From Streptococcus sp. WB01_FAA12 (GTDB taxonomy: Bacteria > Bacillota > Bacilli > Lactobacillales > Streptococcaceae), in assembly GCF_012843315.1 (NCBI RefSeq), contig NZ_JABAEX010000001.1, forward strand, positions 372,001 through 436,000: a stretch of 64,000 nt of DNA, in the 5' to 3' direction. The notes beneath the pieces were generated by a model. That model saw only the letters and a list, made by a program, of their open reading frames with translations. It had not been told where the DNA came from and made no database searches. Of this stretch, positions 41,755-52,471 are shown one piece after another (the stretch's first letter is position 1; each line of letters opens with the position of its first letter). A program made the translations under genes and the position numbers.

Positions 41755-43752
41755 TTAGCCAATCACACTTCCGTTTGGTACAGCTGGATCCACTGTGAGA
41801 AGGGTTAATTTGCCATCATGTTCAGCTGAGAGAATCATGCCTTGGCTGACATATTTTTTCATCATCTTGCGTGATTTGAGGTTGGCAACGATTTGTACCT
41901 TCTTGCCGACCAATTCTTGTTCGTTTGGATAGTATTTGGCAATTCCTGAGAGGATTTGACGGTCTTCGCCATCACCAGCATCCAGGCGGAATTGGAGCAA
42001 CTTATCAGAACCTTCCACTTTAGAAACTTCTTTGACTTCTGCGACACGGATTTCAACCTTATCAAAGTCTTCAAACTTGATTTCATCCTTGTTTAGTTTG
42101 AGTTCGACTTCATCTGGATTCCATTCTTTTTCGACTGCTGGTTTGTTGCCTTCCATTTGTTCTTTGATATAGACGATTTCTTCTTCCATATCGAGACGTG
42201 GGAAGATAGGTGTTCCTTTGGCAACTACAGTCACACCTGCCGGGAAGTCTGCCAAGCTCAAGTTTTCAAGACTAGAAACCTCTGCTAGACCAAGTTGAGT
42301 CAAGATCGCGCGACTGGTTTCCGTCATAAATGGCTCAATCAAGTGAGCTACGACACGAAGGCTGGCTGCCAAGTGGCTCATAACACTTGCTAATTGGTCA
42401 CGAAGAGCTTCATCCTTGGCCAAGACCCATGGAGCTGTCTCGTCAATGTATTTATTGGTACGAGAGATAAGAGTCCAGACTGCTTCAAGAGCACGTGGAT
42501 AGTCAACTGCTTCCATGTGTGTATGGTAGTCAGCGATTGATTGTTTCGCAACGTCAGCAAGAGCATTATCAAACTCTGTTACACCCTCCACATAGGCAGG
42601 GATTTGACCATCGAAATACTTGTTGATCATGGAAACCGTACGGTTGAGGAGGTTTCCTAGGTCATTTGCCAATTCATAATTGATACGGCCTACATAGTCT
42701 TCAGGAGTGAAGGTTCCGTCTGAACCAACCGGAAGGCTACGCATGAGGTAGTAACGAAGTGGATCCAGTCCATAACGCTCTACCAACATTTCAGGGTAAA
42801 CAACGTTTCCTTTAGACTTAGACATCTTGCCGTCTTTCATGACAAACCAACCGTGAGCAATCAAGCGGTCTGGCAATTTGATATCCAACATCATAAGAAG
42901 GATTGGCCAGTAGATAGAATGGAAACGAAGAATGTCTTTTCCAACCATGTGGAAAACTGTTCCATTCCAGAACTTATCAAAGTTTCCATGCTCATCTTGA
43001 CCGTAACCAAGAGCTGTCGCATAGTTAAGGAGAGCGTCAATCCAAACATAGACAACGTGTTTTGGATTTGATGGGACTGGTACTCCCCATGTAAAGGTTG
43101 TACGAGAAACTGCCAAATCTTCCAAACCTGGCTCGATGAAGTTACGTAGCATTTCATTAAGACGGCCATCTGGAGTGATGAAGTCAGGGTGAGATTTGAA
43201 AAATTCAACCAAACGGTCTTGGTATTTGCTGAGGCGAAGGAAATATGACTCTTCAGAAACCCATTCGACCTCGTGACCTGATGGAGCGATACCGCCCGTT
43301 ACATTTCCAGCTTCGTCACGGAAAACTTCTGCAAGCTGGCTTTCTGTAAAGAATTCTTCATCTGAGACTGAATACCAGCCAGAGTATTCGCCCAAGTAGA
43401 TATCATCCTGAGCAAGTAAGCGTTCAAAGACTTGAGCCACTACTTTTTCATGGTAATCATCAGTCGTACGGATGAATTTATCGTATGAGATATCTAGTAA
43501 TTGCCAGAGTTCTTTGACTCCAACTGCCATCCCATCAACATAAGCTTGTGGTGTAATGCCAGCTTCTTCCGCTTTTTGCTGGATTTTTTGACCATGCTCG
43601 TCAAGACCTGTCAGATAAAAGACATCGTAGCCCATGAGGCGTTTGTAACGTGCTAGGACATCACAGGCGATAGTTGTGTAAGCAGAACCGATATGAAGTT
43701 TACCAGATGGATAGTAAATCGGTGTTGTAATATAAAAATTCTTTTCAGACAT
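41755..43752 (-). CDS. metG: Methionyl-tRNA synthetase
   Basis: 665 aa class I aminoacyl-tRNA synthetase. Signatures are [13 protein letters not shown] (HIGH motif) and [11 protein letters not shown] (KMSKS). The C-terminal 110 residues are a Trbp111/EMAP-like tRNA-binding domain ([17 protein letters not shown]). The start at 43752 ([17 protein letters not shown]) follows AAAGGAAA. No T-box leader is seen. Confidence 0.96.
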   Translation of the reverse strand: MSEKNFYITTPIYYPSGKLHIGSAYTTIACDVLARYKRLMGYDVFYLTGLDEHGQKIQQKAEEAGITPQAYVDGMAVGVKELWQLLDISYDKFIRTTDDYHEKVVAQVFERLLAQDDIYLGEYSGWYSVSDEEFFTESQLAEVFRDEAGNVTGGIAPSGHEVEWVSEESYFLRLSKYQDRLVEFFKSHPDFITPDGRLNEMLRNFIEPGLEDLAVSRTTFTWGVPVPSNPKHVVYVWIDALLNYATALGYGQDEHGNFDKFWNGTVFHMVGKDILRFHSIYWPILLMMLDIKLPDRLIAHGWFVMKDGKMSKSKGNVVYPEMLVERYGLDPLRYYLMRSLPVGSDGTFTPEDYVGRINYELANDLGNLLNRTVSMINKYFDGQIPAYVEGVTEFDNALADVAKQSIADYHTHMEAVDYPRALEAVWTLISRTNKYIDETAPWVLAKDEALRDQLASVMSHLAASLRVVAHLIEPFMTETSRAILTQLGLAEVSSLENLSLADFPAGVTVVAKGTPIFPRLDMEEEIVYIKEQMEGNKPAVEKEWNPDEVELKLNKDEIKFEDFDKVEIRVAEVKEVSKVEGSDKLLQFRLDAGDGEDRQILSGIAKYYPNEQELVGKKVQIVANLKSRKMMKKYVSQGMILSAEHDGKLTLLTVDPAVPNGSVIG

Positions 43753-43840
43753 AATATTTCCTTTCCAGGCAAATGAAACCTGTTTTTCTAACACTTCATT
43801 ATATCATATTTTTAGTGATTTTCGATAGGGAAATCCTTAC

Positions 43841-43877
43841 AAAAACAAGATAGACAAATGTCCATCTTGTCTATCTT
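43841..43877 (-). terminator. Terminator after the MacB-like permease
   Basis: Perfect 10 bp stem AAGATAGACA / TGTCTATCTT, with TTTTTG on the minus strand; it overlaps the permease stop codon. Confidence 0.8.
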
Positions 43878-45135
43878 ATTCATAGCGAAGGGCTTCAATT
43901 GGATCAAGCTTAGACGCTTTATTGGCTGGTAAGACCCCAAAGATCATACCAACGCTGGCCGAAACAGCCAAGCTAAAGAGAGCAATCGGTAGCGAAACAC
44001 CAATTTCTATTCCTTCCATCATATTTTTTAACAAAGCGCCTGCTAGCGTGGTCAAGCCCGCTGCACTTACTAGGCCGATGACTCCACCTAGCAAGGTCAA
44101 GATCATGGACTCAATCAAAAACTGTACCAAGATATTAGCCCGTGTAGCTCCCAATGCTTTACGAAGACCAATCTCACGAGTACGCTCCGTTACAGAAACC
44201 AGCATGATATTCATAACTCCAGTCCCTCCCACAAAGAGAGAGATTCCTGCGATAGCACTAATAATAGCGGTCATAAAACCAAAGATTTGCTGAACCTCTG
44301 CAAAAGCGGCAGTTTCGTCTACAACCTGATATTCTCCCTGCTGTACTCCTGCAATTTCTGTCATCTTGCGTGCGAGTTCTGGCCCCAAAGTCGGAGTTAG
44401 ACTCGTATCATTCACACGAAAGACAATATTAGAAATTTCCTCTACATTAAAATTAGCTGCTACAGAAGCATTGGTTGTAATCGGTAAGCCACCTACACCA
44501 AACATCTTAGCACTTTTAACAGCAGGACTAGAGTAAACACCAATCACGCGATAGCTATATCCATTGGCTGAAATAATTTGATTGAGTGCTGCCTGAGGTG
44601 AGTCAAAAAGACTTTTAGCAAGTTCTTCATCTAGCAAAATCACACTTGCAAAATCTCGGTAATCTTGTTCTCTCAGATCCCTACCTGCAATAATTTTATT
44701 TTCTACAGCAGACATATAAGTCATATTTCCACCTGTCAGACTTGCTCTCTCTACCTTTTTATCCTTATAGGTCAAAGTAACATTTGTACTATTAGTCACA
44801 TAATAGCCATCTACACCTTTTAGTTTGGCAGTTTCCTTAACCCACGATTCCTGTGTTTTAGGTGGTTCTACGTGAACATCTTCTTCTTTACCAGATAGTG
44901 TCAGTGCAGATTGCTTTTGTGTAAAGGAACCGTCCTTACTTTTAATTGGTGAGAAAAATACCTGAATATTTTTCTGAGATTTTGTCATATTTTTATTGAC
45001 CTGACGAGACATAGAGTCCCCTAAAGCCATGATGACAACTACTGAAGAGACTCCGATGATAATACCAATCATGGTCAAAAAGGAGCGCATCTTGTGTGCC
45101 ATAATAGATGAAAAGGCAAATTTCAGATTTTGCAT
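43876..45135 (-). CDS. MacB/FtsX-type ABC exporter permease
   Basis: 419 aa. One N-terminal helix (MRSFLTMIGIIIGVSSVVVIMALG), a large extracellular MacB core domain, then three helices with the FtsX motif VTERTREIGLRKALGAT. It is the permease of a three-part exporter. The pneumococcal equivalent (SP_0785-0787 as I recall) affects antimicrobial peptide and drug tolerance. The start at 45135 follows AAAGGAG, one base after the ATPase stop. Confidence 0.9.
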   Translation of the reverse strand: MQNLKFAFSSIMAHKMRSFLTMIGIIIGVSSVVVIMALGDSMSRQVNKNMTKSQKNIQVFFSPIKSKDGSFTQKQSALTLSGKEEDVHVEPPKTQESWVKETAKLKGVDGYYVTNSTNVTLTYKDKKVERASLTGGNMTYMSAVENKIIAGRDLREQDYRDFASVILLDEELAKSLFDSPQAALNQIISANGYSYRVIGVYSSPAVKSAKMFGVGGLPITTNASVAANFNVEEISNIVFRVNDTSLTPTLGPELARKMTEIAGVQQGEYQVVDETAAFAEVQQIFGFMTAIISAIAGISLFVGGTGVMNIMLVSVTERTREIGLRKALGATRANILVQFLIESMILTLLGGVIGLVSAAGLTTLAGALLKNMMEGIEIGVSLPIALFSLAVSASVGMIFGVLPANKASKLDPIEALRYE

Positions 45136-45136
45136 C

Positions 45137-45838
45137 TTAGTTCTCCTTTCCTTCCAAACGAGCGCTATCAGACGAAATAACTCCATCACGGATTACAATC
45201 TGGCGTTTTGCATAGGCTGCAATTTCGGGCTCGTGCGTTACCATAATAATAGTCTTGCCTTCTTCATTTAACTCAACCAAGAGTTCCATGATTTGACTTC
45301 CTGTTTTCGTATCCAAGGCACCTGTTGGTTCATCAGCTAGGATGATTGAGGGATCGTTAACAAGAGCACGCGCAATGGCCACCCGTTGTTTTTGACCGCC
45401 AGACAACTCCGAAGGAAGGTGATGAATACGATCAGTCAACTCTACTTTACTCAGATATTCCTCTGCCATCTTGCGACGTTGGGCAGCTGGAACTCCTGCA
45501 TAAATCAAGGGCAACTCAACATTTTGAACAGCATCCATCTTTGACAAAAGAAAGAACTGTTGAAAGACAAAACCAATTTGTTGGTTACGTACCTGTGCCA
45601 ACTGCTTTTCACCTAGACGGGCCACTTCTTGGCCTTCTAGATAATATTCGCCGCTAGTTGGGGTGTCCAGCATTCCGATGGTATTCATCAGAGTAGATTT
45701 ACCCGAACCAGATGGTCCCATAATGGCAACAAATTCCCCTTCGCCAATCTCTAAATTAATATTTTTCAAGACCTGCAGTTCCTGTTCACCATTTCGATAG
45801 CTCCGGCAGATGTTTTTTAGACTAATTAGTTGTTTCAT
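45137..45838 (-). CDS. MacB/LolD-type ABC exporter ATPase
   Basis: 233 aa ABC ATPase. Walker A is GPSGSGKST, signature is [15 protein letters not shown] and Walker B is [12 protein letters not shown], the LolD/MacB subfamily. It works with the adjacent permease. It overlaps the MacA-like gene by 17 bp. Confidence 0.92.
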   Translation of the reverse strand: MKQLISLKNICRSYRNGEQELQVLKNINLEIGEGEFVAIMGPSGSGKSTLMNTIGMLDTPTSGEYYLEGQEVARLGEKQLAQVRNQQIGFVFQQFFLLSKMDAVQNVELPLIYAGVPAAQRRKMAEEYLSKVELTDRIHHLPSELSGGQKQRVAIARALVNDPSIILADEPTGALDTKTGSQIMELLVELNEEGKTIIMVTHEPEIAAYAKRQIVIRDGVISSDSARLEGKEN

Positions 45839-46976
45839 CAGCCTTCACCTCTTTTCCTTCTTCCAAGGAAGTCGTTGGATTACTGATGACTTTGGTTCCG
45901 TCTGTCAAACCAGATGTGATCTCTTGGTTTTCTGCGTCAGCATTTCCTAAGCTAACTTCAACCTTCTTAGCCTTATTCTCTTCGTCAACAACCCAAACGT
46001 AGTTTTTCCCGTCTTCAGTAATGACACTGGTTAAGGGTACGAGGATTGATTTCTTGTCACTTTTAACCTCAACACTAACGGTAAAACCTGGTTTTAAATC
46101 ACCAATCTCACTCGTCACTTCAATCGTATAGGGATATTTAGAACCAGTATTCCCCCCAGTTATAGTATTCGTTCCTTCTCCACTATTTTTAGGGTAAGCT
46201 GAAATATAGCTAATCTTCCCTGTCCAAGTTTTATCTTGGTAAACTTTGGAAGAGAAGGTCACTTCTTGGTCAACAGAAAGATTGGCAAGATTGTACTCAG
46301 AAAGTTCTCCCTTGACTTGTAGATTGTCGTTACTTACTACATGAACCATCACTTGATTTGCAGTAGTTGTAGACTTCGATACATTGTGATTAACTTCTAC
46401 AACTGTACCTTCTAGCGTACTCAGAACCTTTGTTGCATCCAATTGAGCCTGCGCCTTTTTAAGTTGTGCCTCTGCATCAGCACGACTATCACGAGCATCA
46501 CTAATCTGAGAATCTATGGAGGAGACTGAAGAACCCTGCGCTCCATCATCATATCCTTCCGAATCAGCTAGAGTGTTGTTTCGTGACTCCTTCAAGTCAT
46601 TGATACGACGATCAGCCTTGGCTATGGCACGGTTAGCTGCATCATAAGCAGATTGCGCTTCTGTGCTGTTGTATTTTACGAGCGCTTGTCCTTTGTCAAC
46701 CTTATCTCCAACAGAAACCAAGATTTCATCTACCTCACCCTTACTTGCATCCAAATAAACATATTGTTCATTTTTTGCGGTGACAGTACCCGATAAAAGA
46801 ACAGAGGAGGCAACTGTTCCTTCCTTTGCGACTACGAGATGCGATGTGTCATCCTTACCGGCAGCCTGAGAGGGCTGTCTAAATAGCAAAATACCCGCTG
46901 CACTGATTATAATAATACTTGCAGCACCAATAGCTGTGTATAGTTGCCATTTTTTATTTTTCTTATTCCCCTTCAT
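45822..46976 (-). CDS. MacA-like membrane fusion protein
   Basis: 384 aa. One N-terminal transmembrane helix, a lipoyl-like domain split around a coiled coil (about residues 110-190, with AYDAANRAIAKADRRINDL), and a beta-barrel domain. It assembles a channel with the MacB-like permease across the cell wall region. The ATG at 46976 follows AGGAG; a GTG one codon earlier is less likely. First gene of the three-gene operon. Confidence 0.88.
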   Translation of the reverse strand: MKGNKKNKKWQLYTAIGAASIIIISAAGILLFRQPSQAAGKDDTSHLVVAKEGTVASSVLLSGTVTAKNEQYVYLDASKGEVDEILVSVGDKVDKGQALVKYNSTEAQSAYDAANRAIAKADRRINDLKESRNNTLADSEGYDDGAQGSSVSSIDSQISDARDSRADAEAQLKKAQAQLDATKVLSTLEGTVVEVNHNVSKSTTTANQVMVHVVSNDNLQVKGELSEYNLANLSVDQEVTFSSKVYQDKTWTGKISYISAYPKNSGEGTNTITGGNTGSKYPYTIEVTSEIGDLKPGFTVSVEVKSDKKSILVPLTSVITEDGKNYVWVVDEENKAKKVEVSLGNADAENQEITSGLTDGTKVISNPTTSLEEGKEVKADETTN

Positions 46977-47185
46977 CACAAAACTCCTATTTTATTTTCA
47001 ATACAAAGACTATTATAGCAAATTTACCTACTCTAAACAATGATTGTTCAGAGAGAAAAGAGAACAATTCAGGAAACATGCCTTGTTTCCATTTGATTTA
47101 TGCGAAATTGTACTAGTAACATCATACACCTTATTTCTATATTTAGCAAGTGATTTCTGCTATTTCTTTAGGGCGTAGCAGATTT

Positions 47186-47214
47186 TTGCATTCAAAAAAT
47201 AAAAACGATAGAAT
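47186..47214 (+). promoter_or_regulatory. gor promoter
   Basis: -35 TTGCAT, 17 bp spacer, -10 TAGAAT, 29 bp before the ATG at 47244. Confidence 0.65.
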
Positions 47215-47243
47215 ATGACTATCAAATCTATAAGGAGTTTTCT

Positions 47244-48590
47244 ATGAGAGAATATGATATCATCACCATCGGTGGAGGGAGCGGTGGCATTGCCACTATG
47301 AACCGCGCTGGCGAACACGGTGCTAAAGCAGCTGTTATCGAGGAGAAAAAATTAGGTGGAACTTGTGTCAACGTTGGCTGTGTTCCTAAGAAAATCATGT
47401 GGTATGGAGCGCAAATCGCTGAAAGCTTCCACCACTACGGTCCTGACTATGGGTTTACGAGTTCAGATGTTCAATTTGATTTCGCAAAACTTCGTCAAAA
47501 CCGTGAAGCCTACATCGACCGTGCTCGCTCATCTTATGATGGAAGTTTCAAGCGTAACGGCGTTGATTTGATTGAAGGCCGTGCTCATTTCGTTGATTCC
47601 CACACAGTCAGCGTTAATGGTGAATTGATTCGTGCCAAACATATCGTGATTGCGACTGGCGCTCGTCCAAGCATCCCAACTATTCCTGGAGCTGAACTCG
47701 GTGGTAGTTCAGACGATGTCTTTGCTTGGGAACAACTTCCTGAATCTGTTGCGATTCTTGGCGCTGGCTATATCGCCGTTGAATTAGCAGGTGTTCTCCA
47801 CGCACTAGGAGTAAAAACTGATTTGTTTGTCCGTCGTGATCGTCCCTTGCGCACTTTTGACAGCTACATCGTTGAAGGACTTGTCAATGAAATGGAAAAA
47901 ACAGGTCTACCTTTGCACACGCATAAGGTGCCAGTCAAGCTCGAAAAAACAGAGCATGGCATTACTATTCATTTTGAAGACAGTTCTAGTCACACTGCGA
48001 ACCAAGTTATCTGGGCTATCGGCCGCCGTCCAAATGTAGACGGGTTGGAGTTAGAAAAGGCTGGAGTTACACTCAACGAACGTGGGTTTATCCAAGTGGA
48101 TGAGTATCAAAATACTGTTGTAGATGGTATCTATGCCCTTGGAGACGTTACGGGTGAGAAGGAACTAACCCCAGTAGCCATCAAGGCAGGACGCACCTTA
48201 TCTGAACGCCTTTTCAACGGAAAAACAAATGCCAAGATGGACTACACGACTATCCCTACTGTTGTCTTCTCACACCCAGCAATCGGAACAGTCGGTTTAA
48301 CTGAAGATCAAGCTATCAAAGAATACGGCCAAGATCACATTAAAGTCTACAAGTCAAGCTTTGCATCTATGTACTCAGCCGTTACAAACCATCGTCAAGA
48401 ATCTCGCTTCAAACTCATCACAGCCGGTGCTGACGAAAAAGTTGTTGGACTTCACGGACTTGGTTACGGAGTGGATGAGATGATTCAAGGATTTGCTGTT
48501 GCCATCAAGATGGGAGCAACAAAGGCAGACTTTGATGCTACAGTAGCTATCCACCCAACCGCTTCAGAAGAATTTGTAACCATGCGCTAA
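47244..48590 (+). CDS. gor: Glutathione-disulfide reductase
   Basis: 448 aa FAD- and NADPH-dependent flavoprotein disulfide reductase. FAD motif [14 protein letters not shown], redox-active [13 protein letters not shown] and C-terminal [11 protein letters not shown] with the catalytic His-Glu pair. Family role: reduction of glutathione disulfide. Streptococci of this group import glutathione rather than make it. The ATG follows AAGGAG. It is monocistronic with its own terminator. Confidence 0.93.
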   Translation: MREYDIITIGGGSGGIATMNRAGEHGAKAAVIEEKKLGGTCVNVGCVPKKIMWYGAQIAESFHHYGPDYGFTSSDVQFDFAKLRQNREAYIDRARSSYDGSFKRNGVDLIEGRAHFVDSHTVSVNGELIRAKHIVIATGARPSIPTIPGAELGGSSDDVFAWEQLPESVAILGAGYIAVELAGVLHALGVKTDLFVRRDRPLRTFDSYIVEGLVNEMEKTGLPLHTHKVPVKLEKTEHGITIHFEDSSSHTANQVIWAIGRRPNVDGLELEKAGVTLNERGFIQVDEYQNTVVDGIYALGDVTGEKELTPVAIKAGRTLSERLFNGKTNAKMDYTTIPTVVFSHPAIGTVGLTEDQAIKEYGQDHIKVYKSSFASMYSAVTNHRQESRFKLITAGADEKVVGLHGLGYGVDEMIQGFAVAIKMGATKADFDATVAIHPTASEEFVTMR

Positions 48591-48595
48591 TTGTT

Positions 48596-48622
48596 GAAAG
48601 AGACTTTAAAGAGTCTCTTTTT
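48596..48622 (+). terminator. gor terminator
   Basis: AAAGAGACT / AGTCTCTTT stem with TTTTT. Confidence 0.8.
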
Positions 48623-48672
48623 ACTTGCAAAATCGGCTGTTACAAAATTGTTACCTTTATTTCAAAAACGGG

Positions 48673-48700
48673 TTGACTTTTGTTTCTGAATTAGTATAAT
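48673..48700 (+). promoter_or_regulatory. bioY promoter
   Basis: -35 TTGACT, 16 bp spacer, -10 TATAAT. The leader is about 28 nt. I see no certain BirA operator. Confidence 0.65.
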
Positions 48701-48733
48701 AGTTACTATAATTTTGAAAAGAGGTTAACAGTT

Positions 48734-49270
48734 TTGAAAAAAGCTCATATCTATGCTATCCCTGCTATCGGTGCTGCACTCATCGCCGTATTAGCACAAA
48801 TCAGCCTGCCGATCGGTCCTGTCCCCTTCACTCTACAAAACTTTGCGATCGGTCTGATTGCAACTGTTTTTAGACCAAGGGAAGCCGTCCTATCTGTTGC
48901 TCTCTATCTCCTGCTGGGTGCCATTGGTCTACCTGTCTTTGCAGGGGGAGGAGCTGGATTTCACGTTTTAGTTGGTCCAAGCGCAGGCTATCTCTGGTTC
49001 GACCTTGTCTATGCAGGACTTACATCTTATCTCATCCATCAAAATAGTGGCCATATCCGCATTTTCCTAGCCAACCTCTTGGGTGATTCCCTCGTCTTTG
49101 TCGGGGGTATTCTCAGCCTCCACTTCCTTGCTGGTATGCCATTCGATAAGGCACTAGCAGTTGGTGTCCTTCCTTTTATCCTCCCTGATCTTGGTAAGAT
49201 CATTGCGATTAGTTTCATTGGTCGCCTACTATTACAACGACTTAGGGGACAAGCATACTTCTCAATTTAA
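48734..49270 (+). CDS. bioY: Biotin ECF transporter S component BioY
   Basis: 178 aa, about six helices. Family segments are PIGPVPFTLQNFAIGLIATVF near the N-terminus and AGGGAGFHVLVGPSAGYLWF. BioY captures biotin and is powered by the shared EcfA-EcfA'-EcfT module encoded elsewhere. The start is TTG at 48734 with AAGAGG upstream at good spacing; no ATG is available. No biotin synthesis genes are nearby, so the organism probably relies on uptake. Confidence 0.9.
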   Translation: MKKAHIYAIPAIGAALIAVLAQISLPIGPVPFTLQNFAIGLIATVFRPREAVLSVALYLLLGAIGLPVFAGGGAGFHVLVGPSAGYLWFDLVYAGLTSYLIHQNSGHIRIFLANLLGDSLVFVGGILSLHFLAGMPFDKALAVGVLPFILPDLGKIIAISFIGRLLLQRLRGQAYFSI

Positions 49271-49273
49271 CCC

Positions 49274-49310
49274 AAAAAGGATACTGAGTCAAAAACTCAA
49301 TATCCTTTTA
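49274..49310. terminator. Terminator between bioY and the YdbC-like gene
   Basis: AAAAAGGATA / TATCCTTTT stem between convergent genes. Confidence 0.7.
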
Positions 49311-49526
49311 TTGGTTTCCTTTAAAGGCATCTACCATTACCTGAAATTCTTCATTGGAAAGAGTAATTCCTTTTCCCATTTTGGTATGGTCAGGGCTCCA
49401 AGAACGAATATCAAACTTTGCTGGCGCACCATTAAAGCTAACTCGGTTTAGTTCTTTTGTCCATCCTTTTTCATTTTCAGACAAGGTCAGTAAGTGTTCT
49501 TCGATTTCAAATGTAAATTCTGCCAT
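49308..49526 (-). CDS. YdbC/PC4-like single-stranded DNA-binding protein
   Basis: 72 aa. It has the PC4-type pattern: an N-terminal hydrophobic strand region (FTFEIEEHLLTLSE), then WTKELNRVSFNGAPAKFDIRSWSPDHTKMGKGITLSNEEFQVM, which matches the YdbC family of PC4 homologues. These are small dimeric proteins that bind ssDNA. The ATG follows AAGGAG. Single gene. Confidence 0.75.
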   Translation of the reverse strand: MAEFTFEIEEHLLTLSENEKGWTKELNRVSFNGAPAKFDIRSWSPDHTKMGKGITLSNEEFQVMVDAFKGNQ

Positions 49527-49630
49527 TTTTAACTCCTTTTTGTGATATGCTTTCTCTAGTCTATTCGTAAAAATCTTGTAGTTTTTAGGAAAATTTTATA
49601 TAATGTGGATAGATAAGAAGGGAGATGCCT

Positions 49631-49951
49631 ATGACGTACACATTCAAGCAAGTCTTAGATAAGATACAAGACTTTCTCAGTGGACATAATGAACAAGATT
49701 ATTCTGAAAACGACTCCCTTATTAGCACAATTGAACAGGCCATCCAGAAAAAAACGGCTGTTCATGTCATATTTGCTGAGACAAGTTTTACAGGTGATAT
49801 TGTCAAATATGATACCAGCCGTCAGCAAATTGTTGTCAAAAATTTTACAAAAAATGTAACTCGTATCATCCGAATCGCTGACATCAAAAGACTTCGTTTC
49901 GTCCCTTCAACTGTACAAACAGCTCAGAAAAATAGATTTAAGAAAGAGTGA
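49631..49951 (+). CDS. Conserved hypothetical protein with a small beta-domain
   Basis: 106 aa. The N-terminal helix region (YTFKQVLDKIQDFLSG) is followed by a beta-rich part (AVHVIFAETSFTGDIVKYDTSRQQIVVKNFTKNVTRIIRIADIKRL), reminiscent of YolD-like proteins, though the match is weak. The start at 49631 is chosen because AGGGAG lies six bases upstream. A TATAAT box is present about 25 bp before it. Function unknown. Confidence 0.6.
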   Translation: MTYTFKQVLDKIQDFLSGHNEQDYSENDSLISTIEQAIQKKTAVHVIFAETSFTGDIVKYDTSRQQIVVKNFTKNVTRIIRIADIKRLRFVPSTVQTAQKNRFKKE

Positions 49952-49976
49952 GATGCTTTTCATCCCACTCTTTTTC
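49943..49976. terminator. Bidirectional terminator
   Basis: AAGAGTGAGATG / CATCCCACTCTT stem followed by TTTTTCTT. It separates the hypothetical gene from the convergent ATP-cone gene. Confidence 0.75.
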
Positions 49977-50315
49977 TTAACGGATTTGTTCAAAATGAAG
50001 GTGAACTGCGATATGGTCACCATAACCACTTCTCTCCAAATCACGTTGCAAGCGGTAAGAGATGTAATGTTCTGCGATGGTGATGTAACCCGCTCCCAAC
50101 AAACGATTTTCAACCATTGATTGGATCATACTGATAGTTGCACGTTCTACTTTTGCTTCTTCCAAGTCCAAGACTACTTTTTTAGTGACTTGAGCTAGGT
50201 TTTGACGTAGATCATCTGTCAAAACATAAACTGTCTGAGCTGCTTTTAGGACAGCTTGGTAAATTTTATCTGGATCAAAGTCAGCAACTTCTCCGTTACG
50301 TTTGATTACTTGCAT
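49977..50315 (-). CDS. ATP-cone domain protein
   Basis: 112 aa made of a single ATP-cone (MQVIKRNGEVADFDPDKIYQAVLKAAQTV). This domain senses ATP/dATP in ribonucleotide reductases and NrdR. The protein has no zinc ribbon, so it is not NrdR. Short standalone ATP-cone proteins occur in streptococci; role unknown. The ATG follows AAAGGAG, 11 bp after trmD. Confidence 0.8.
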   Translation of the reverse strand: MQVIKRNGEVADFDPDKIYQAVLKAAQTVYVLTDDLRQNLAQVTKKVVLDLEEAKVERATISMIQSMVENRLLGAGYITIAEHYISYRLQRDLERSGYGDHIAVHLHFEQIR

Positions 50316-50326
50316 AAGGTTCTCCT

Positions 50327-51049
50327 TTATTCTTTGTTTTCTTTGATTTCAGCCAGCATCTTTTCTTCTTCGGCTGTTAGTTGATAGTTTTCTAGCAAGT
50401 CTGGTCTGCGCTCGTAGGTTTTCTTTAAACTCTCATAAAGTCGCCACTGACGAATCTTCTCATGGTGCCCACTCATAAGCACATCTGGAACCACCATGCC
50501 TCGATAGTCATAAGGACGTGTGTATTGGGGATATTCGAGGAGTCCTGAAGAAAAACTATCGTCTTGATGACTAGACTCCTTGCCAATCACTTCAGGAATC
50601 AGGCGAACCGTAGCATCAATCATGGTCATGGCAGCCAACTCACCACCAGTCAAGACATAGTCTCCTAGAGAAATCTCGTCTGTTACCAAGGTCTTGATGC
50701 GCTCGTCATATCCTTCGTAGTGACCGCAGATAAAGATTAGCTCATCTTCCTGGGCCAAATCTTCAGCATAAGCCTGATCAAACTGTTTCCCAGCAGGATC
50801 GAGAAGAATGACGCGGGGATTTTTCTTTTCAATGGCGTCAAAAGCATCGAAAATAGGTTGGGCGCGGAGCAACATTCCCTGACCGCCTCCGTAGGGCTCA
50901 TCGTCAACATGACGGGCCTTTTCAGCATATTCTCGAAAATTATGATACTGGATATCCAAGAGCCCTTTTTCTCGAGCCTTTCCAACAATCGAGTGCTCCA
51001 GCGGAGAAAACATCTCAGGAAAAAGGGTTAAAATATCAATCTTCATCAT
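50327..51049 (-). CDS. trmD: tRNA (guanine-N1)-methyltransferase
   Basis: 240 aa SPOUT-fold enzyme that methylates G37 of tRNAs, preventing frameshifts. Family motifs are [30 protein letters not shown] and [13 protein letters not shown], the trefoil-knot SAM site. The ATG overlaps the end of rimM by 14 bp. Confidence 0.97.
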   Translation of the reverse strand: MMKIDILTLFPEMFSPLEHSIVGKAREKGLLDIQYHNFREYAEKARHVDDEPYGGGQGMLLRAQPIFDAFDAIEKKNPRVILLDPAGKQFDQAYAEDLAQEDELIFICGHYEGYDERIKTLVTDEISLGDYVLTGGELAAMTMIDATVRLIPEVIGKESSHQDDSFSSGLLEYPQYTRPYDYRGMVVPDVLMSGHHEKIRQWRLYESLKKTYERRPDLLENYQLTAEEEKMLAEIKENKE

Positions 51050-51554
51050 CTAGTCCTTCTAAGATTTCCACTTGGACCCGCTTGTTTGGAATATCAACAT
51101 TGAGAACTACTGGCGGAATGTAAGGCAAGAGTAGGTCGCGTTTTCCTTTTCTCTTGACCACCCAGACATCATTAGCACCTGGTTGTAGAATCTCCTTGAT
51201 AGTTCCAATCAAGTTGTCACCCTCGTAAACTTCCAAACCAATAATCTCGTGATAGTAGAATTCTCCATCGTCTAAGTCATTCAGGTCTTCCTCAGAGACC
51301 TTGAGACTGTAACCCTTGTATTTTTCAATCGCATTGATATGATACATGTCTTTGAATTTGATAATGTCAAAATTCTTATGCTTACGGTGGTTAGCGATGG
51401 TCACTGTTTGAACAAACTGGTCTTTTTCATCGAATAAGGCCAGCTCTGCCCCTTTTTTAAAGCGTTCCTCAGCAAAATCCGTCACAGACAAGACTCGCAT
51501 CTCACCCTGTAGACCCTGCGTATTGACGATTTTTCCAACATTAAAGTAGTTCAT
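51036..51554 (-). CDS. rimM: Ribosome maturation factor RimM
   Basis: 172 aa, two beta-barrel domains. The N-terminal [22 protein letters not shown] and the PRC-barrel [16 protein letters not shown] with [25 protein letters not shown] are characteristic. It assists 30S head assembly by acting with S19. The rimM-trmD pair is conserved; the usual neighbours khpA and rpsP are 4 kb away here because of an inserted accessory islet. Confidence 0.95.
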   Translation of the reverse strand: MNYFNVGKIVNTQGLQGEMRVLSVTDFAEERFKKGAELALFDEKDQFVQTVTIANHRKHKNFDIIKFKDMYHINAIEKYKGYSLKVSEEDLNDLDDGEFYYHEIIGLEVYEGDNLIGTIKEILQPGANDVWVVKRKGKRDLLLPYIPPVVLNVDIPNKRVQVEILEGLDDED

Positions 51555-51584
51555 CTTGTCTCCTGTACTCTCCTTCTTTCCATC

Positions 51585-52373
51585 TTATTCTGACAATTCT
51601 CGAATAATAGTCGCAATTTTTTCTGATTCTGACCATTGTAAATAGTGGTGATTCCCTCCCAAAATGAGTTTAGTATTGGAAGTCCAATATTCTGAGTCTC
51701 TGTACTCTTTTTCTCTATAAGCCTGACAAAAAATAAATACAGGGACATGAGCTTCTATAGATACATTCTCAAAATCTTCCTCAGTAATCTCTCCAGATAT
51801 TCGAAATTTTGTATCTTGATTTTCCAACTCTGAGCCTTTTTCTTGCATTATTTTCCAGATTTCTTTATTAGTTTCAGGACTAAATGTTGCTTGAGTTAAG
51901 TTCTTAAAATAAAGTTCAGGACCACACTCGTCAATCAACCTCATCTGCTCTTCCATTTCTGGATAGGGATTTTCTGAAAAATCAGAAAACATTACTTTTT
52001 TAGTTGTTGGTTCAATTGCTAGTAAAGCCTTACACTTAATTGATTTGTTGAGCAATTTGCAAGCTAAAATTCCACTCAAACTATGTACACAAAGTATATA
52101 TTCAGAAATCGCCAATTCTTCAAGTACTTCATAAACCGCGTCTATAAGATTGTCCAGATTTTTTCCAGATTGGTCATGAATCGGACTCCTACCTGTGTTT
52201 GGAAAATCAATTGTCAAATAACCAATTGTGGAAGGAAGTTTTTCAAGTATAAGTGAAAAATTTTCATAACTTGGTAGCAAACCTGCGCCATTTAAACAAA
52301 CAAGCACTTTCTTTTGCTTTTTATAAGTAACAGAGAGACTGCCAATTTTTGTAGTTACTTCAAACCGTTTCAT
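51585..52373 (-). CDS. Alpha/beta hydrolase
   Basis: 262 aa. Alpha/beta-hydrolase fold with the nucleophile elbow VHSLSG (Ser) and a C-terminal GNHHYLQW histidine. The oxyanion region is CLNGAGLLPSYENF. Substrate unknown. The start at 52373 has only a weak GAGTGG upstream; a GTG four codons earlier is possible. More AT-rich than rimM and part of the accessory islet between rimM and khpA. Confidence 0.7.
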   Translation of the reverse strand: MKRFEVTTKIGSLSVTYKKQKKVLVCLNGAGLLPSYENFSLILEKLPSTIGYLTIDFPNTGRSPIHDQSGKNLDNLIDAVYEVLEELAISEYILCVHSLSGILACKLLNKSIKCKALLAIEPTTKKVMFSDFSENPYPEMEEQMRLIDECGPELYFKNLTQATFSPETNKEIWKIMQEKGSELENQDTKFRISGEITEEDFENVSIEAHVPVFIFCQAYREKEYRDSEYWTSNTKLILGGNHHYLQWSESEKIATIIRELSE

Positions 52374-52471
52374 AAAGAAATCCACTCATTCTATAACAAT
52401 GATTTATTAAAAACCCTTATCCTTTATTTTATCACGTTCCAGGGATTTTCACAAGTTGGATAGGTCCTATC

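Noticed and set aside
43753-43846. T-box leader before metG
   Set aside because: The gap is under 100 bp and no specifier loop or antiterminator pattern is visible.
46980-47185. Regulatory hairpin GGAAAC / GTTTCC upstream of the exporter operon
   Set aside because: The stem is only 6 bp in an AT-rich gap and no promoter is placed well relative to it.
48600-48740. BirA operator before bioY
   Set aside because: GGTTAAC is present once but no matching half-site at the expected spacing was found.
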